A stretch of DNA of 53,454 nt from an uncultured Planctomycetia bacterium (lineage in GTDB: Bacteria > Planctomycetota > Phycisphaerae > Phycisphaerales > SM1A02): assembly GCA_937871505.1 (NCBI GenBank), contig CALMPF010000071.1, positions 1 to 53,454 on the forward strand, given 5' to 3'. Made by a program: the position numbers and the translations under genes. This document shows positions 10,439 to 18,751 of this stretch, piece by piece (positions within the stretch are counted from its first letter, which is position 1; each line of letters starts with the position of its first letter). The notes under the pieces are model-generated. The model was not told where the DNA came from. It ran no database searches and worked only from the letters and a program-made list of their open reading frames with translations.

Positions 10439-10717
10439 GCAGGCGATCGCGCGATCGAGGGATCCGACGCCGAGGCGTGGGCCGCTCGGACAGCCGTCCG
10501 GCGCGCTCCTGACCTCGGGGTGCGGAGAGACCTCGGTGCCGCGCGATCCAGCCGGCATCGGCCCCCCCATCCCTCGCGGGATCGGGGGGCTTTTCATGCG
10601 CCGAGGCGCTCCGACCTCGGATGCGGCGGGCGCGATGCGGCGCGGCGGCACCGGCTCCCCGCGGTGCGCCGGAGTCCGGTGCGGCTCGACGCGGGCTTCC
10701 CGTACGATCGCCCTCGG
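10439..10717. other. Intergenic region between the secreted repeat protein and hrpA-like gene
   Basis: This holds the intrinsic terminator at 10561-10594 and then about 120 bases of presumed promoter region for the helicase. I recognise no hexamer pair close to consensus. The helicase frame stays open upstream to 10520, across the terminator, but the translation there is Arg/Pro/His-rich and unlike any helicase N-terminus. Confidence 0.5.
10561..10594 (+). terminator. Rho-independent terminator after the 704-residue secreted protein
   Basis: GCCCCCC pairs with GGGGGGC, followed by one C-C mismatch, then AT and CCC pair with GGG and AT around a TCGC loop. TTTT follows directly. This gives 12 base pairs with one mismatch and a short U-run. 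It is the clearest intrinsic terminator in the window and separates the secreted protein from the helicase. Confidence 0.85.
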
Positions 10718-12622
10718 ATGGCGGCGGCACACGATCCTCAGCAGGACGCCGGCGGCGAACCCGGCCGGGCCCCCGCGCGAGCGCCGGACGGGGCGTCGGC
10801 GAGCGCTCGCGAGTCCGCCCGCGGGCGGGGCGAGCTCGCTGCGCTCCGCGCCGCGCAGGTCTTCTCCGACGACCTGCCCATCGCTGCGCGGCGCGCCGAG
10901 ATCGCCGCGGCGATCCGCGATCACCAGGTCGTCGTCGTCTGCGGCGAGACCGGCTCCGGCAAGACGACCCAGCTTCCGCGCATCTGCCTCGCGATGGGCC
11001 GCGGCGCCGACGGGATGATCGGGCACACGCAGCCGCGCCGGATCGCGGCCCGCAGCGTCGCGGCCCGGGTCGCCCGCGAGATCGCGGGAGATGGCGGCGG
11101 GTCCGACGCGTCGCGGCTGGTCGGCTGCGCGATCCGGTTCGACGATCGCACCGGACCCGAGACCGTCGTGAAGCTCATGACCGACGGCATCCTCCTCATG
11201 GAGACCCGCCGTGACCGGCTGCTGCGGCGCTACGACACGATCATCATCGACGAGGCGCACGAGCGCAGCCTCAACATCGACTTCCTGCTCGGATACCTCA
11301 AGGGGATCCTCCCGCGCCGCCCCGACCTGCGCGTGATCATCACGTCGGCGACGATCGATCCCGGCCGCTTCGCCGGGCACTTCGACGACGCGCCGGTGAT
11401 CGAGGTCTCCGGGCGGATGTACCCGGTCGAGGTGCGCTGGCGTCCGCCGACGCCGCAGCCGGGCGAGGACGAAGATGCCGCGATCGCACGGGCGCTGCTC
11501 GATGCCCTCGACGAGCTCTTCGCTGAGCCGCGCGGCGCCGACACCGCGGGCGCGGGGGGCGGCGCGCGGGGTCGGCGCCCTCCGGGCGACGTGCTCGTCT
11601 TCCTCCCCGGCGAGCGCGAGATCCGCGAGGCCGCGGAGTCGATCCGCGGCCGCGTCGGTCCTTCGGTCGAGATCCTCCCGCTCTACGCGCGGCTCTCGGC
11701 CGAGGAGCAGGACCGCGTCTTCGCGCAGCACGCCGGGCGTCGCGTCATCCTCGCGACCAACGTCGCCGAGACCTCGCTGACGGTTCCCGGCATCCGCTTC
11801 GTGATCGACGCCGGTCTCGCCCGGATCGGTCGCTTCAGCGCCCGGCAGCGGATCCTGCGCCTTCCGATCGAGCCGATCTCGCAGGCGAGCGCGAAGCAGC
11901 GCGCGGGCCGCTGCGGCCGGGTCGAGGCGGGCATCTGCGTGCGGCTCTACGACGAGGAGGCCTTCACGCGGCGCCCCGCCTTCACCGATCCGGAGATCCT
12001 CCGCACCAGCCTCGCTTCCGTGATCCTCCAGATGAAGGTGCTGCGGCTGGGCCCCATCGAGCACTTTCCCTTCATCGATCCCCCGGGGGCCCGCGCCATC
12101 GCTGCGGGCTACGAGACGCTTCAGGAGATCGGCGCCCTCGACGCGGCGGGGGCGCTGACCGAGACGGGACGGATGCTCGCGCACTTCCCCATCGATCCGC
12201 GGCTCGGACGGATGATCCTCGAAGGCGTCCGCGAGGGGTGCCTCGCCGAGGTGCTCGTCGTCGCCGCCTTCCTCGCCGTGCAGGACCCGCGCGTGCGGCC
12301 GGGAGATCGCCAGGGCGAGGCGGACCTTGCGCACGCGCGCTTCCGGCATCCCGCGAGCGACTTCGGGAGCATCCTGCGCCTCTGGGACGCGTGGCAGGGG
12401 AAGCTCGCCGAGGCCGCCGCGGGAACCATCTCCGCCAACGCGGCGCGGCGCTGGGCGCGCGACTCGTTCCTCGCGTACATCCGCCTGCGCGAGTGGCAGG
12501 ACGTGCACGGCCAGCTCGCGCGCCTCGCGCAGCGTCTCGTCGGAGGCGGCGCTGGGGCGGCACCGCCGCGCACCGAGCGCCGCCGGCGCCGGAGGAAGGC
12601 GGGCGGCCGGCAGACGCCGTGA
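10718..12622 (+). CDS. hrpA: DEAH-box RNA helicase, HrpA-like, lacking the usual C-terminal half
   Basis: The 634-residue protein is an ATP-dependent helicase of the DEAH/HrpA group. Visible motifs are Walker A GETGSGKTTQLPR (about 76-88), motif II DEAHERS (about 178), motif III SAT, NVAETSLTVPGI, and motif VI QRAGRCGR (about 394), where the QRxGRCGR form fits HrpA. A winged-helix/ratchet region follows (VILQMKVLRLGPIEHFPFIDPP, GALTETGRMLAHFPIDPRLG). The segment FLAYIRLREWQDVHGQL matches the HrpA region around residue 650-700. The protein then ends in TERRRRRRKAGGRQTP, whereas E. coli HrpA continues to about 1300 residues with an OB-fold and DUF3418. No continuation in another frame is seen before the convergent LamG gene. 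The start at 10718 was chosen because the upstream residues look noncoding; no Shine-Dalgarno is visible. Confidence 0.9.
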   Translation: MAAAHDPQQDAGGEPGRAPARAPDGASASARESARGRGELAALRAAQVFSDDLPIAARRAEIAAAIRDHQVVVVCGETGSGKTTQLPRICLAMGRGADGMIGHTQPRRIAARSVAARVAREIAGDGGGSDASRLVGCAIRFDDRTGPETVVKLMTDGILLMETRRDRLLRRYDTIIIDEAHERSLNIDFLLGYLKGILPRRPDLRVIITSATIDPGRFAGHFDDAPVIEVSGRMYPVEVRWRPPTPQPGEDEDAAIARALLDALDELFAEPRGADTAGAGGGARGRRPPGDVLVFLPGEREIREAAESIRGRVGPSVEILPLYARLSAEEQDRVFAQHAGRRVILATNVAETSLTVPGIRFVIDAGLARIGRFSARQRILRLPIEPISQASAKQRAGRCGRVEAGICVRLYDEEAFTRRPAFTDPEILRTSLASVILQMKVLRLGPIEHFPFIDPPGARAIAAGYETLQEIGALDAAGALTETGRMLAHFPIDPRLGRMILEGVREGCLAEVLVVAAFLAVQDPRVRPGDRQGEADLAHARFRHPASDFGSILRLWDAWQGKLAEAAAGTISANAARRWARDSFLAYIRLREWQDVHGQLARLAQRLVGGGAGAAPPRTERRRRRRKAGGRQTP

Positions 12623-12716
12623 CGCCGATCCGCCGCGGGCAGGGCGCCTCTTCGAGGCCTCGTCGGTGCGATCCTGTCCGCTCGTCCGCAGCCCGAACGA
12701 CTTTCGCCACAGGCTG

Positions 12717-13670
12717 CTACGTCCACGACGCCAGCAGGGCGCCGAGATCGGCGCCGTCCACGACGCCGTTGCAGTCGAAGTCGGCCGGGCAGACGGCGCT
12801 GCACGGGCCCCAGCCGCCCAGCAGGATGCCCAGATCGGCGCCGTTGACGAGACCGTCGTGATTGAGGTCGTAGACCAAGGGCGCCGTGCTCCCGGGCGCG
12901 GCGTACATCGCAGCGACCTGCGCGCAGGAGAGCGTGCTGTCGTAGATCTGAACGTCGTCGAGGAGGCCGGTGTACGCGCCCGCCGTCCCGCCGCCGACGC
13001 TCACCCCGCCGAAGAGGAGCTGCGATGCCGTCGCCGCGATCGGGTTCGCCGCGCCGGTCGCTTCGGCAAGGCCGCCGTCGATGTAGAGCGACTTCACGGC
13101 GCCGCCGTCGACGGTTGCGACGACGAAGTGCCACTCGCCATCCGTGACGGCGGTCGTCGAGATGATCTCGCCGCCGCAGGAGTTCGAGGTGTAGAACGTC
13201 GTCCGGTTCGGCGCCCCGTAACAGCCGCCGCTGACGTTGACGAAGACGATCCAGCCGTTGTTGAAGCCCGCCGTGTGCTTGGAGACGGGCAGGTGCTCCG
13301 GCGTCGAGGTCGCCGCGGGCTTCATCCAGAACGCCACCGAGAAGTCGGTGTTCCCCGCGAACTCGAAGACGTTCCCGAGGGTCACATGGTCGTTCGTCGC
13401 CAGTGCGAAGGAGAGGGCGTTGCCGATCTTGCCGGGCACGAACGCGGCGTTCCCGACGATCGTCCCGTCGTTCGGCCCGACGACGTCGTGAACGATCGAT
13501 CCCCCGGCCTCATCCATCGGCCAATGCCCGACGAGGTCGCCGCGGAGCGGGCCGGCAATGCCGCCGAGGCCCAGTGCGGCCGCTGCGGCGACCGCGGCGC
13601 AGCGGGGCAGCGCGAGAAGGTCCCGTGTCCTGAGAATCGACCAGCGGTTGCGGTGCGTGAAGGTGTGCAT
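12717..13670 (-). CDS. Secreted LamG/concanavalin-like protein with dockerin-like module
   Basis: The 317-residue protein has a long basic N-terminus and a hydrophobic signal segment (CAAVAAAAALGLGGIAG). A LamG-type jelly-roll domain follows at about 47-240, with the usual landmarks VGHWPMDEAGGS, IGNALSFALATNDHVTLG, FSVAFWMKP, GEWHFVVATVDGG, KSLYIDGG and YTGLLDDVQIYDSTLS. The C-terminus (about 268-317) has two dockerin-like Ca-binding loops (NHDGLVNGADLGILLG, CNGVVDGADLGALLA). Such proteins bind polysaccharide or other surface ligands; the ligand is unknown. AGGAG lies 11 nt before the ATG. The gene has its own promoter at 13836-13864 and a hairpin-rich leader. It converges with the helicase gene, 94 bp away. 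Confidence 0.88.
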   Translation of the reverse strand: MHTFTHRNRWSILRTRDLLALPRCAAVAAAAALGLGGIAGPLRGDLVGHWPMDEAGGSIVHDVVGPNDGTIVGNAAFVPGKIGNALSFALATNDHVTLGNVFEFAGNTDFSVAFWMKPAATSTPEHLPVSKHTAGFNNGWIVFVNVSGGCYGAPNRTTFYTSNSCGGEIISTTAVTDGEWHFVVATVDGGAVKSLYIDGGLAEATGAANPIAATASQLLFGGVSVGGGTAGAYTGLLDDVQIYDSTLSCAQVAAMYAAPGSTAPLVYDLNHDGLVNGADLGILLGGWGPCSAVCPADFDCNGVVDGADLGALLASWT

Positions 13671-13712
13671 GGCAGTGTCAACTCCTGGCGCGGACGGATG
13701 CCGCGGCGATCG

Positions 13713-13766
13713 GCTCGGAGCGCTGGCCGGCGCTGCCGCTCCGAGCGTCCGGGCGGGAACCCGGAC
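13713..13766 (-). promoter_or_regulatory. Two adjacent stem-loops in the leader of the LamG-dockerin gene
   Basis: A perfect 10-bp stem (GCTCGGAGCG / CGCTCCGAGC, 14-nt loop, 13713-13746) directly abuts a perfect 7-bp stem (GTCCGGG / CCCGGAC, 6-nt loop, 13747-13766). Both lie inside the predicted 5' untranslated region, 43-96 nt before the start codon. I do not recognise a known riboswitch class. Possible roles are transcript stability or attenuation. Confidence 0.5.
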
Positions 13767-13835
13767 CGTCGTGCGGCGGCGGGACGCGCAGGGTGCGGCG
13801 CCGCAGCAGCGCCCGTCGGCCCGCGGGCGAAGGGC

Positions 13836-13864
13836 ACTCTACCACGGCGATGGGAGCGGTCCAA
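13836..13864 (-). promoter_or_regulatory. Sigma70-like promoter of the LamG-dockerin gene
   Basis: On the minus strand TTGGAC (13864-13859) and TAGAGT (13841-13836) are separated by 17 nt. The expected start of transcription is near 13829, giving a leader of about 160 nt before the ATG at 13670. Confidence 0.6.
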
Positions 13865-13988
13865 GAAATCGCAGAGAACGCGCAGGAGCGAGACGTCCGG
13901 ATGGAGTCCGGAAGCGGGGATCGTCGCAGGCAGCTTCGCGGGCTTCCGGCCTTCAGCGCATGTTCACGCGGGGCGTCGCGGTTGCACC

Positions 13989-15710
13989 TCATCCGCCATC
14001 CGCGGAGGGCGCCAGCGCCGCCTCGATCGCGGCGAAGACTGCGTCGGCGTCGTCGGGGTCGGTGGCGAGTCCGCGGACGATGCCGTCGCGCACGCCGAGG
14101 AGGACCGGAGTCTGAAGGACGTAGAACGGGCCATCAGGAAGCCGGTGCATCCGGAAGGGAGCGTCGGGCAGCGGGAGGTCGCGCGCGGGGTCGTTCTCGG
14201 GGACGCGGACGAGGATCGTGCGCGCGGCGTGGTCGGGGGCGATGAAGACCTCGATCAGCTCGTGGCAGTGCTCGCAGTCGCCGCGATAGAAGACGACCAG
14301 CCACGGCTCTTCCTCGATCGTCCGAGGCAGCGGTCGGCTGATCTGAAGGGCGAGATCGAGCTCGCGGAGCGGCTTGCCGAGGAGCCTCCGGAAGTCCGGG
14401 GCGTAGGTGCTGACCAGCGCGGGAGGCGGGGGCCACGCGGACGGAGCGGGGCGCGCTGCGGGAGGCGCGGTGTCCCTTTCCGCGGCGCCGCGGGGCGCAT
14501 CGGTCGGAGCTGCCGCGGCCGCCGCTGCGTCGGTGACCGGAGCCGCCTCGGCCGACGCCGCTGCGGCCCGCTGGGCCTCTCCGACGATCGCGAGGGCCGC
14601 TTCGATTCCGGGGGCGTCGGCGGGATCGGTGACCAAGGCCCGGACCGTGCCCTCGGCGACCGCAAGCATCACCGGCGTCTGGAAGACGTAGAACGGGCCA
14701 TCGGGCAGGACGGCGCGCTGGAAGGGCTCGTTGGGCAGGGGGTGGTCGAGCGCGGGGTCGTTCTCGGGAACGCGGATGAGCAGCGTGCGCTCGGCGATGG
14801 CGCCGGCGAGGTTCGTCTCGATGAGGTCGTGGCAGTGCTCGCAGTCGCCGCGGTAGTAGACCACGACCCAGCCGCCGCTGTCGAGCTTCGGAAGCGGGCG
14901 GCTGGCGATGAGCGCGAGATCGTGGCTGCGCAGCGGCGTGCCGATCCAGGTCGCGAAGTTCGGCGCATAGGTCGAGACGAGCGCCGGGGGCGCTGGCCAC
15001 GGGGGCGGTCCGGCAGCGGGCGCGGCGCTGCTGGACGCGCCTCCCGATCGGGCGACGCCGCCAGTCCCCCCGCTCGTCCAGTCATCGTGCTGCTCCTCCC
15101 AGGCCGGCTGCGGGGGCAGCGGGCGATTGGGAATGCCGTAGGCGAGCGCTGCGCCGAGCGCGGCGCCGATGGCCGCGAGCAGCGCCGACGCTCCGCCGCG
15201 CGGAACGGCGAAGGCCCGCGCCGGGAAGATCAGCACGCCGAGGAGCATCGCCGCATCGATGGCGAGCACGACCTTGGGAGGCGGGCCCGAGGCGCCGAAG
15301 CAACCGCAGGCCGCCGCGCCGGAGAGGATGACCCCGGTCAGCACGAGCACGAACATCGTGAGCGTGAAGATCGCGGCGAGCCGCGCGAGGCGCGGGACGA
15401 AGAACATGATCGCGACGAGGAGGAACTCGGTGGCGATAAGGAAGCGCAGCGTCTGCTCGATGAAGATGCCGCGGTCCGCGACCCCGATCGCGTTGGCGAT
15501 CCAGAACGCGGTGTCGCGCACGGGGGGCGGCAGGAGGTTCGGATTGCGCTCCGCCAGCTTGAACCCGGCGCCGGCGAGAACCCAGAGCGGCACGATCACC
15601 CGGGCGAGGAGCGTCCCGATGATCGCCACCGTCGATGACCGGCCCGAGGCTGCGCGATCGGAGGAGCTGAGGGCGGCATCACGATCGCGGTCGTAGGCGT
15701 CGGCGGTCAT
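13989..15710 (-). CDS. MauE/DoxX-like membrane protein fused to two tandem thioredoxin-like domains
   Basis: The N-terminal 190 or so residues of this 573-residue protein hold four to five hydrophobic segments (for example IIGTLLARVIVPLWVLAGAG, FLLVAIMFFVPRLARLAAIF, FVLVLTGVILSGAAACGCFG, AMLLGVLIFPARAF). The order and the CGCFG motif after the third or fourth segment fit the MauE/DoxX-like family, which supports disulfide chemistry in the envelope. Two homologous blocks of about 130 residues follow, each starting PPALVSTYAP, continuing VVxYRGDCEHCHxLIE (CxxC near residues 288 and 477) and RVPENDPA, and ending with LPDGPFYVxQTPV. A Pro/Ala linker separates them. The blocks are probably periplasmic thiol-disulfide domains. 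The start at the ATG at 15710 is preferred over an upstream TTG at 15761. gmhA lies upstream on the same strand, 215 bp away. Confidence 0.8.
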   Translation of the reverse strand: MTADAYDRDRDAALSSSDRAASGRSSTVAIIGTLLARVIVPLWVLAGAGFKLAERNPNLLPPPVRDTAFWIANAIGVADRGIFIEQTLRFLIATEFLLVAIMFFVPRLARLAAIFTLTMFVLVLTGVILSGAAACGCFGASGPPPKVVLAIDAAMLLGVLIFPARAFAVPRGGASALLAAIGAALGAALAYGIPNRPLPPQPAWEEQHDDWTSGGTGGVARSGGASSSAAPAAGPPPWPAPPALVSTYAPNFATWIGTPLRSHDLALIASRPLPKLDSGGWVVVYYRGDCEHCHDLIETNLAGAIAERTLLIRVPENDPALDHPLPNEPFQRAVLPDGPFYVFQTPVMLAVAEGTVRALVTDPADAPGIEAALAIVGEAQRAAAASAEAAPVTDAAAAAAAPTDAPRGAAERDTAPPAARPAPSAWPPPPALVSTYAPDFRRLLGKPLRELDLALQISRPLPRTIEEEPWLVVFYRGDCEHCHELIEVFIAPDHAARTILVRVPENDPARDLPLPDAPFRMHRLPDGPFYVLQTPVLLGVRDGIVRGLATDPDDADAVFAAIEAALAPSADGG

Positions 15711-15925
15711 GCGTGAGGTCTCGGGGTCGGTCGGGCGAGCGGCCGGAGCGCGGTCGCTCAACTGGCTGCGCTGTCGGGTCGGCTGCGCCGGACTCGCGGG
15801 TCCGGGTCGTTGATCTGGTTTCGCTCGGCCGACCGTCTCGATGCGGGGTCATCGAACGTCCGCCCGAGACGGAGCGCGGCGAGTGGCGTCGCTCCGGCGG
15901 TCGGAGAACAAGCCGCGGCCGGCCG

Positions 15926-16612
15926 CTATTCCGTCGCCCCGCCCGACGGGGGCCTCGTCGCCGCGATCGGGGGGGCGTCCATGGGGGCGGAGCAGGCAGC
16001 TCCGACCGGCCGGAGAGGCGAGCCGGGCCCGACAGGCGCGCCGGGCTCGATGGGCTCGAGCGCCTCGCAAAGCAGATGGAGAAGCACCTGATGCGCCTCC
16101 TGAACATGCGCCGAGTCCGCCACGGGAACCACGACGGCGTGGTCGCAAAGGGCGTGGGCGGGTCCTCCGTCGCCGCCGAGGAACCCGACGGTCATCGCCC
16201 CGAGCGCGCGGGCGGCTTCGAGCGCGCGGAGGATGTTCGGGCTGCGCCCCGAGGTCGAAAAGGCCACCAAGGCGTCGCCGGGCCGGAGGAGCGCCCGGGC
16301 CTGCCGCGCGAAGACCTCCTCGAAGCCGAAGTCGTTGGCGATGCAGGTCAGCGCGGTCGGATCCGCGGCGAGGCAGGCTGAGCGCAGTCCGGAGCGCGCC
16401 GAGCGATAGCGGCCGAGCAGCTCCTCGCTGAGGTGCAGCGCTTCTGCGGCCGAGCCGCCATTGCCGCAGGTCGCGATCAGACCGCCCGCCCTGATCGTCC
16501 CGACGAGCGCGTCGATGCACGCCGCGATCGTCGCGGCGTCGCGGCGAAGCGCTTCAAGCGCCGCGATGGAGCCTGCGATGCGGCGCTTGATCAGTTCCGT
16601 CGTCGGGTTCAT
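15926..16612 (-). CDS. gmhA: Phosphoheptose isomerase (SIS domain)
   Basis: The 228-residue protein is a SIS-domain isomerase that converts sedoheptulose 7-phosphate to D-glycero-D-manno-heptose 7-phosphate, the first step of ADP-heptose synthesis for LPS core in the cytoplasm. CGNGGSAAEALHLSEELLGRY (49-69) and FSTSGRSPNILRALEAAR (119-136) are the phosphosugar-binding loops. IANDFGFEEVFARQ and VPVADSAHVQEAHQVLLHLL also match GmhA. The last 35 residues are a Pro/Gly/Ala-rich extension beyond the usual 190-200 residues. A weak AGGA lies 5 nt before the ATG. kdsB at 47.6 kb serves the same LPS route but is not linked. Confidence 0.92.
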   Translation of the reverse strand: MNPTTELIKRRIAGSIAALEALRRDAATIAACIDALVGTIRAGGLIATCGNGGSAAEALHLSEELLGRYRSARSGLRSACLAADPTALTCIANDFGFEEVFARQARALLRPGDALVAFSTSGRSPNILRALEAARALGAMTVGFLGGDGGPAHALCDHAVVVPVADSAHVQEAHQVLLHLLCEALEPIEPGAPVGPGSPLRPVGAACSAPMDAPPIAATRPPSGGATE

Positions 16613-16708
16613 GGTCCTGAGGAGGGCGGCGGGAGAGGGGGCTCGATCCGGGGCTGGCGCAGGTGGCTCGGACTCGGTCGGCGCGTCATCGAGTCGACCA
16701 TCGGGACA

Positions 16709-17335
16709 TCAGCGCATCAGCGCACGGCGATACGCCTGCTGCGCCGCCGGGCCGGACTTGTTGACCATCTGGCGCACATGCTCGGGAACCATCCGCAGCT
16801 CCGGGTCCTGGATCAGGCGCCCCAGCGCCGAGTCGCGCTCGACGGCCCAGAGCCGGAACTGCTGCTCGAGCTCGTGCCGCGAGAAGCGCGAGAGCGGATC
16901 GCCGAGACCCGACTGCGCGACCGCCCAGTCGAGGAGCTTCTCGAACGGATTGAACCGGTAGAGCTTGAGCAGGAACTCGAGGCGCCGCGTCGCCGGAACG
17001 AACGGGTCGCTCACGATCGCGGGAAGCTCCGTCATCGCATCCTCGGGACGGCGCTTGGAGATCTGCCCGAGCCAGCCCGTCTCGCCGCTGACCTCGCGCT
17101 CGGCGAGCGTTCCTCCGCGGAGCTCGTCGGAATCGGCTGCGGGCTCGATGCGCTCGAGCCCGGCCACGCTGGAGAGCAGGGTCTTGAGACCGGCATTGGA
17201 GAAGCGGATCCAGAGGCGCTGGTCGGGCTTGCCGCGCGACGAGACGGTCTCGACGCGCTGCACCGTGCCCTGACCCCACTCGGGGCGCTGCGGATGCCGC
17301 AGGAGTTCGCCGGCAGTGAAGGGCGTGTAGGTCAT
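16709..17335 (-). CDS. DUF3553 domain-containing protein
   Basis: The 208-residue protein opens with a small beta-barrel-like domain: RHPQRPEWGQGTVQRVE, then WIRFSNAGLKTLLSSVAGLERI. This is the pattern of DUF3553, also found appended to some UvrD-type helicases. The rest is helical (FLLKLYRFNPFEKLLDWAV, HELEQQFRLWAVERDSALGRLI) with no catalytic motif. A role in nucleic-acid or protein binding is possible but unproven. It lies 96 bp upstream of gmhA on the same strand, so co-transcription is possible. AGGAG is not visible; the start was chosen because the conserved domain begins within 12 residues. Confidence 0.72.
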   Translation of the reverse strand: MTYTPFTAGELLRHPQRPEWGQGTVQRVETVSSRGKPDQRLWIRFSNAGLKTLLSSVAGLERIEPAADSDELRGGTLAEREVSGETGWLGQISKRRPEDAMTELPAIVSDPFVPATRRLEFLLKLYRFNPFEKLLDWAVAQSGLGDPLSRFSRHELEQQFRLWAVERDSALGRLIQDPELRMVPEHVRQMVNKSGPAAQQAYRRALMR

Positions 17336-17662
17336 GAAGAAAAGGAGGGGCGATTCCGTCCGGATGGCAGAACACCCGGATCGCGTCCGCTGTGGTCCGG
17401 CGCTTCGCGAGAGCCCGAGACGGCCGGGCAGGGGCGTTCCTGGGCAGCCGATGAACGCGACCTCCGCGTCGCAGAGAGCGCGGGGGACGTCGAACGATCC
17501 CTGGGGGCCCCGCTGGAACGCGACCCGAGCGACGCGCTCGGGGCAAGTGCAGGGATGCCCTGCGAGGGCGCCATCCGCCGCCGAGCGACGGTCGTCACTG
17601 GCGGCTTCGACGGCGTCGCACGCGACGGGCCGGGAGGCTCCGGGCTGCTAGACTCGCCGCGA
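17336..17662. other. Divergent intergenic region between the DUF3553 gene and the YmdB-type gene
   Basis: No gene is supported in these 327 bases. The only notable signal is TAGACT at 17649-17654, a -10-like hexamer 8 nt before the GTG at 17663; no matching -35 sequence is seen. Confidence 0.4.
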
Positions 17663-18751
17663 GTGTATCCAACGCAGCAGAGTGCGGCGCGGGCGGGTGC
17701 GGGGGAGGCGCCGCAATCGAAGCGGGAGCAGGAAGTTGGGGCGCCTGCGGGAGGGGCAGCGCACGCGGGAGAGCGTCCACCCTTTCGAGAATCGACCGAC
17801 GCCGCGGTGGGCGAACCGGCCGGACCCGCGGTCGGCGAACGCCCGCCCGAGGCGAGTGCCCCCGGTCTGCCGGTGGCCGAGCGTCAGGTCTCCGCCCCGG
17901 ATCGACAGGCGGCCGGGCTCCTTCGGGTCGCGTTCATCGGCGACATCGTCGGGGCTCCGGGGCGACGCGTGCTTCAGCAGCAGCTCCCCGCGCTGCGCGA
18001 GCGCTTCACGCCGGATGTCGTCATCGCCAACGCCGAGAACGTCCGCGCCGGAAGCGGGATCACCCCGGAGCTCTACGACGCGCTCCGGGCGGCGGGGATC
18101 GATGCGATCACGCTCGGCGATCACTGCTATCGCGACCGGCGCGTGCTCGGCATTCTCGAGCGCCCCGAGGAGCCGATCGCCCGTCCCGCGAACCTCGCCG
18201 ATGGCGCGCCGGGCCGCCGCGTCATCCGCGTTCCGCTTCCGAGGCACCCAGGAGAGGGCGGCGCGGCGCGCAGCCTCTTCATCATCACGGTGCTCGGTCG
18301 GATCTACTTTCCGCTCCCGGCCAACGACCCCTTCGCCACCGTCGACGCCCTCCTCGCCGCGCTGCCGGAGCGTCGGCCGATCGTGATCGTCGAGGCCCAC
18401 ATGGAAGCGACGAGCGAGAAGGCGGCGCTCGCCCATCACCTCGACGGACGCGTCGCGGCGGTGCTCGGCACCCACACCCACGTGCCGACGGCGGATGCGC
18501 GGATCCTCCGAGGCGGCACTGCGTTCATCACGGATGTCGGCATGTGCGGTCCGTACGACACCATCATCGGCCGCGATGCCGCGAATGTGCTCCGCCACAT
18601 GACCACGGGCGTTCACGTGCCGTACGAGCTCGGCGAGGGCGGCGAGGCGCTCTGCGGCGCGGTGCTCGAGATCGATCCCGGATCGGGGCTGGCGCGCTCC
18701 ATCGAGCGCGTGGAGCTGCGCGCCGACCGGCGAGCGGCGCCGTTTCGGTGA
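17663..18751 (+). CDS. ymdB: YmdB/TIGR00282-type metallophosphoesterase with N-terminal extension
   Basis: The conserved core starts near residue 85 with LLRVAFIGDIVGAPGRRVLQ. It contains the metal-binding motifs GDIVG, NAENVRAGSGIT, TLGDHCYRDR, EAHMEATSEK and GTHTHVPTAD, and FITDVGMCGPYDTIIG near the end. This family hydrolyses 2',3'-cyclic nucleotides and some related phosphodiesters in the cytoplasm, with two metal ions. The usual GNH motif reads GDH here, so a metal-bridging Asn is replaced by Asp. The core of about 278 residues matches the family length, but the frame allows an Ala/Pro/Glu-rich extension from GTG 17663 (362 residues). GTG 17873 (292 residues) is the alternative. TAGACT 8 nt before 17663 would give an almost leaderless transcript. 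The core is certain and the start is not. Confidence 0.85.
   Translation: MYPTQQSAARAGAGEAPQSKREQEVGAPAGGAAHAGERPPFRESTDAAVGEPAGPAVGERPPEASAPGLPVAERQVSAPDRQAAGLLRVAFIGDIVGAPGRRVLQQQLPALRERFTPDVVIANAENVRAGSGITPELYDALRAAGIDAITLGDHCYRDRRVLGILERPEEPIARPANLADGAPGRRVIRVPLPRHPGEGGAARSLFIITVLGRIYFPLPANDPFATVDALLAALPERRPIVIVEAHMEATSEKAALAHHLDGRVAAVLGTHTHVPTADARILRGGTAFITDVGMCGPYDTIIGRDAANVLRHMTTGVHVPYELGEGGEALCGAVLEIDPGSGLARSIERVELRADRRAAPFR

Larger units (their letters stand above)
13671..13988. other. Intergenic region upstream of the LamG-dockerin gene
   Basis: It contains the minus-strand promoter at 13836-13864 and the two stem-loops at 13713-13766. The part from 13865 to 13988, next to the end of the MauE-thioredoxin gene, shows nothing recognisable. 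No gene is supported. Confidence 0.55.

Noticed and set aside
10520..10717. N-terminal extension of the helicase frame
   Set aside because: It would begin before the intrinsic terminator and encodes an Arg/His/Pro-rich stretch unlike helicase N-termini.
6239..12508. 2089-residue open frame on the minus strand
   Set aside because: It runs antisense to the secreted repeat protein and the helicase and overlaps tRNA-Val and the FlgI-like gene in another frame. Its translation is Arg/Asp/Gly-rich with no domain, a typical high-GC shadow.
12327..15638. 1103-residue plus-strand frame
   Set aside because: It is antisense to the LamG-dockerin and MauE-thioredoxin genes, both well supported on the minus strand.
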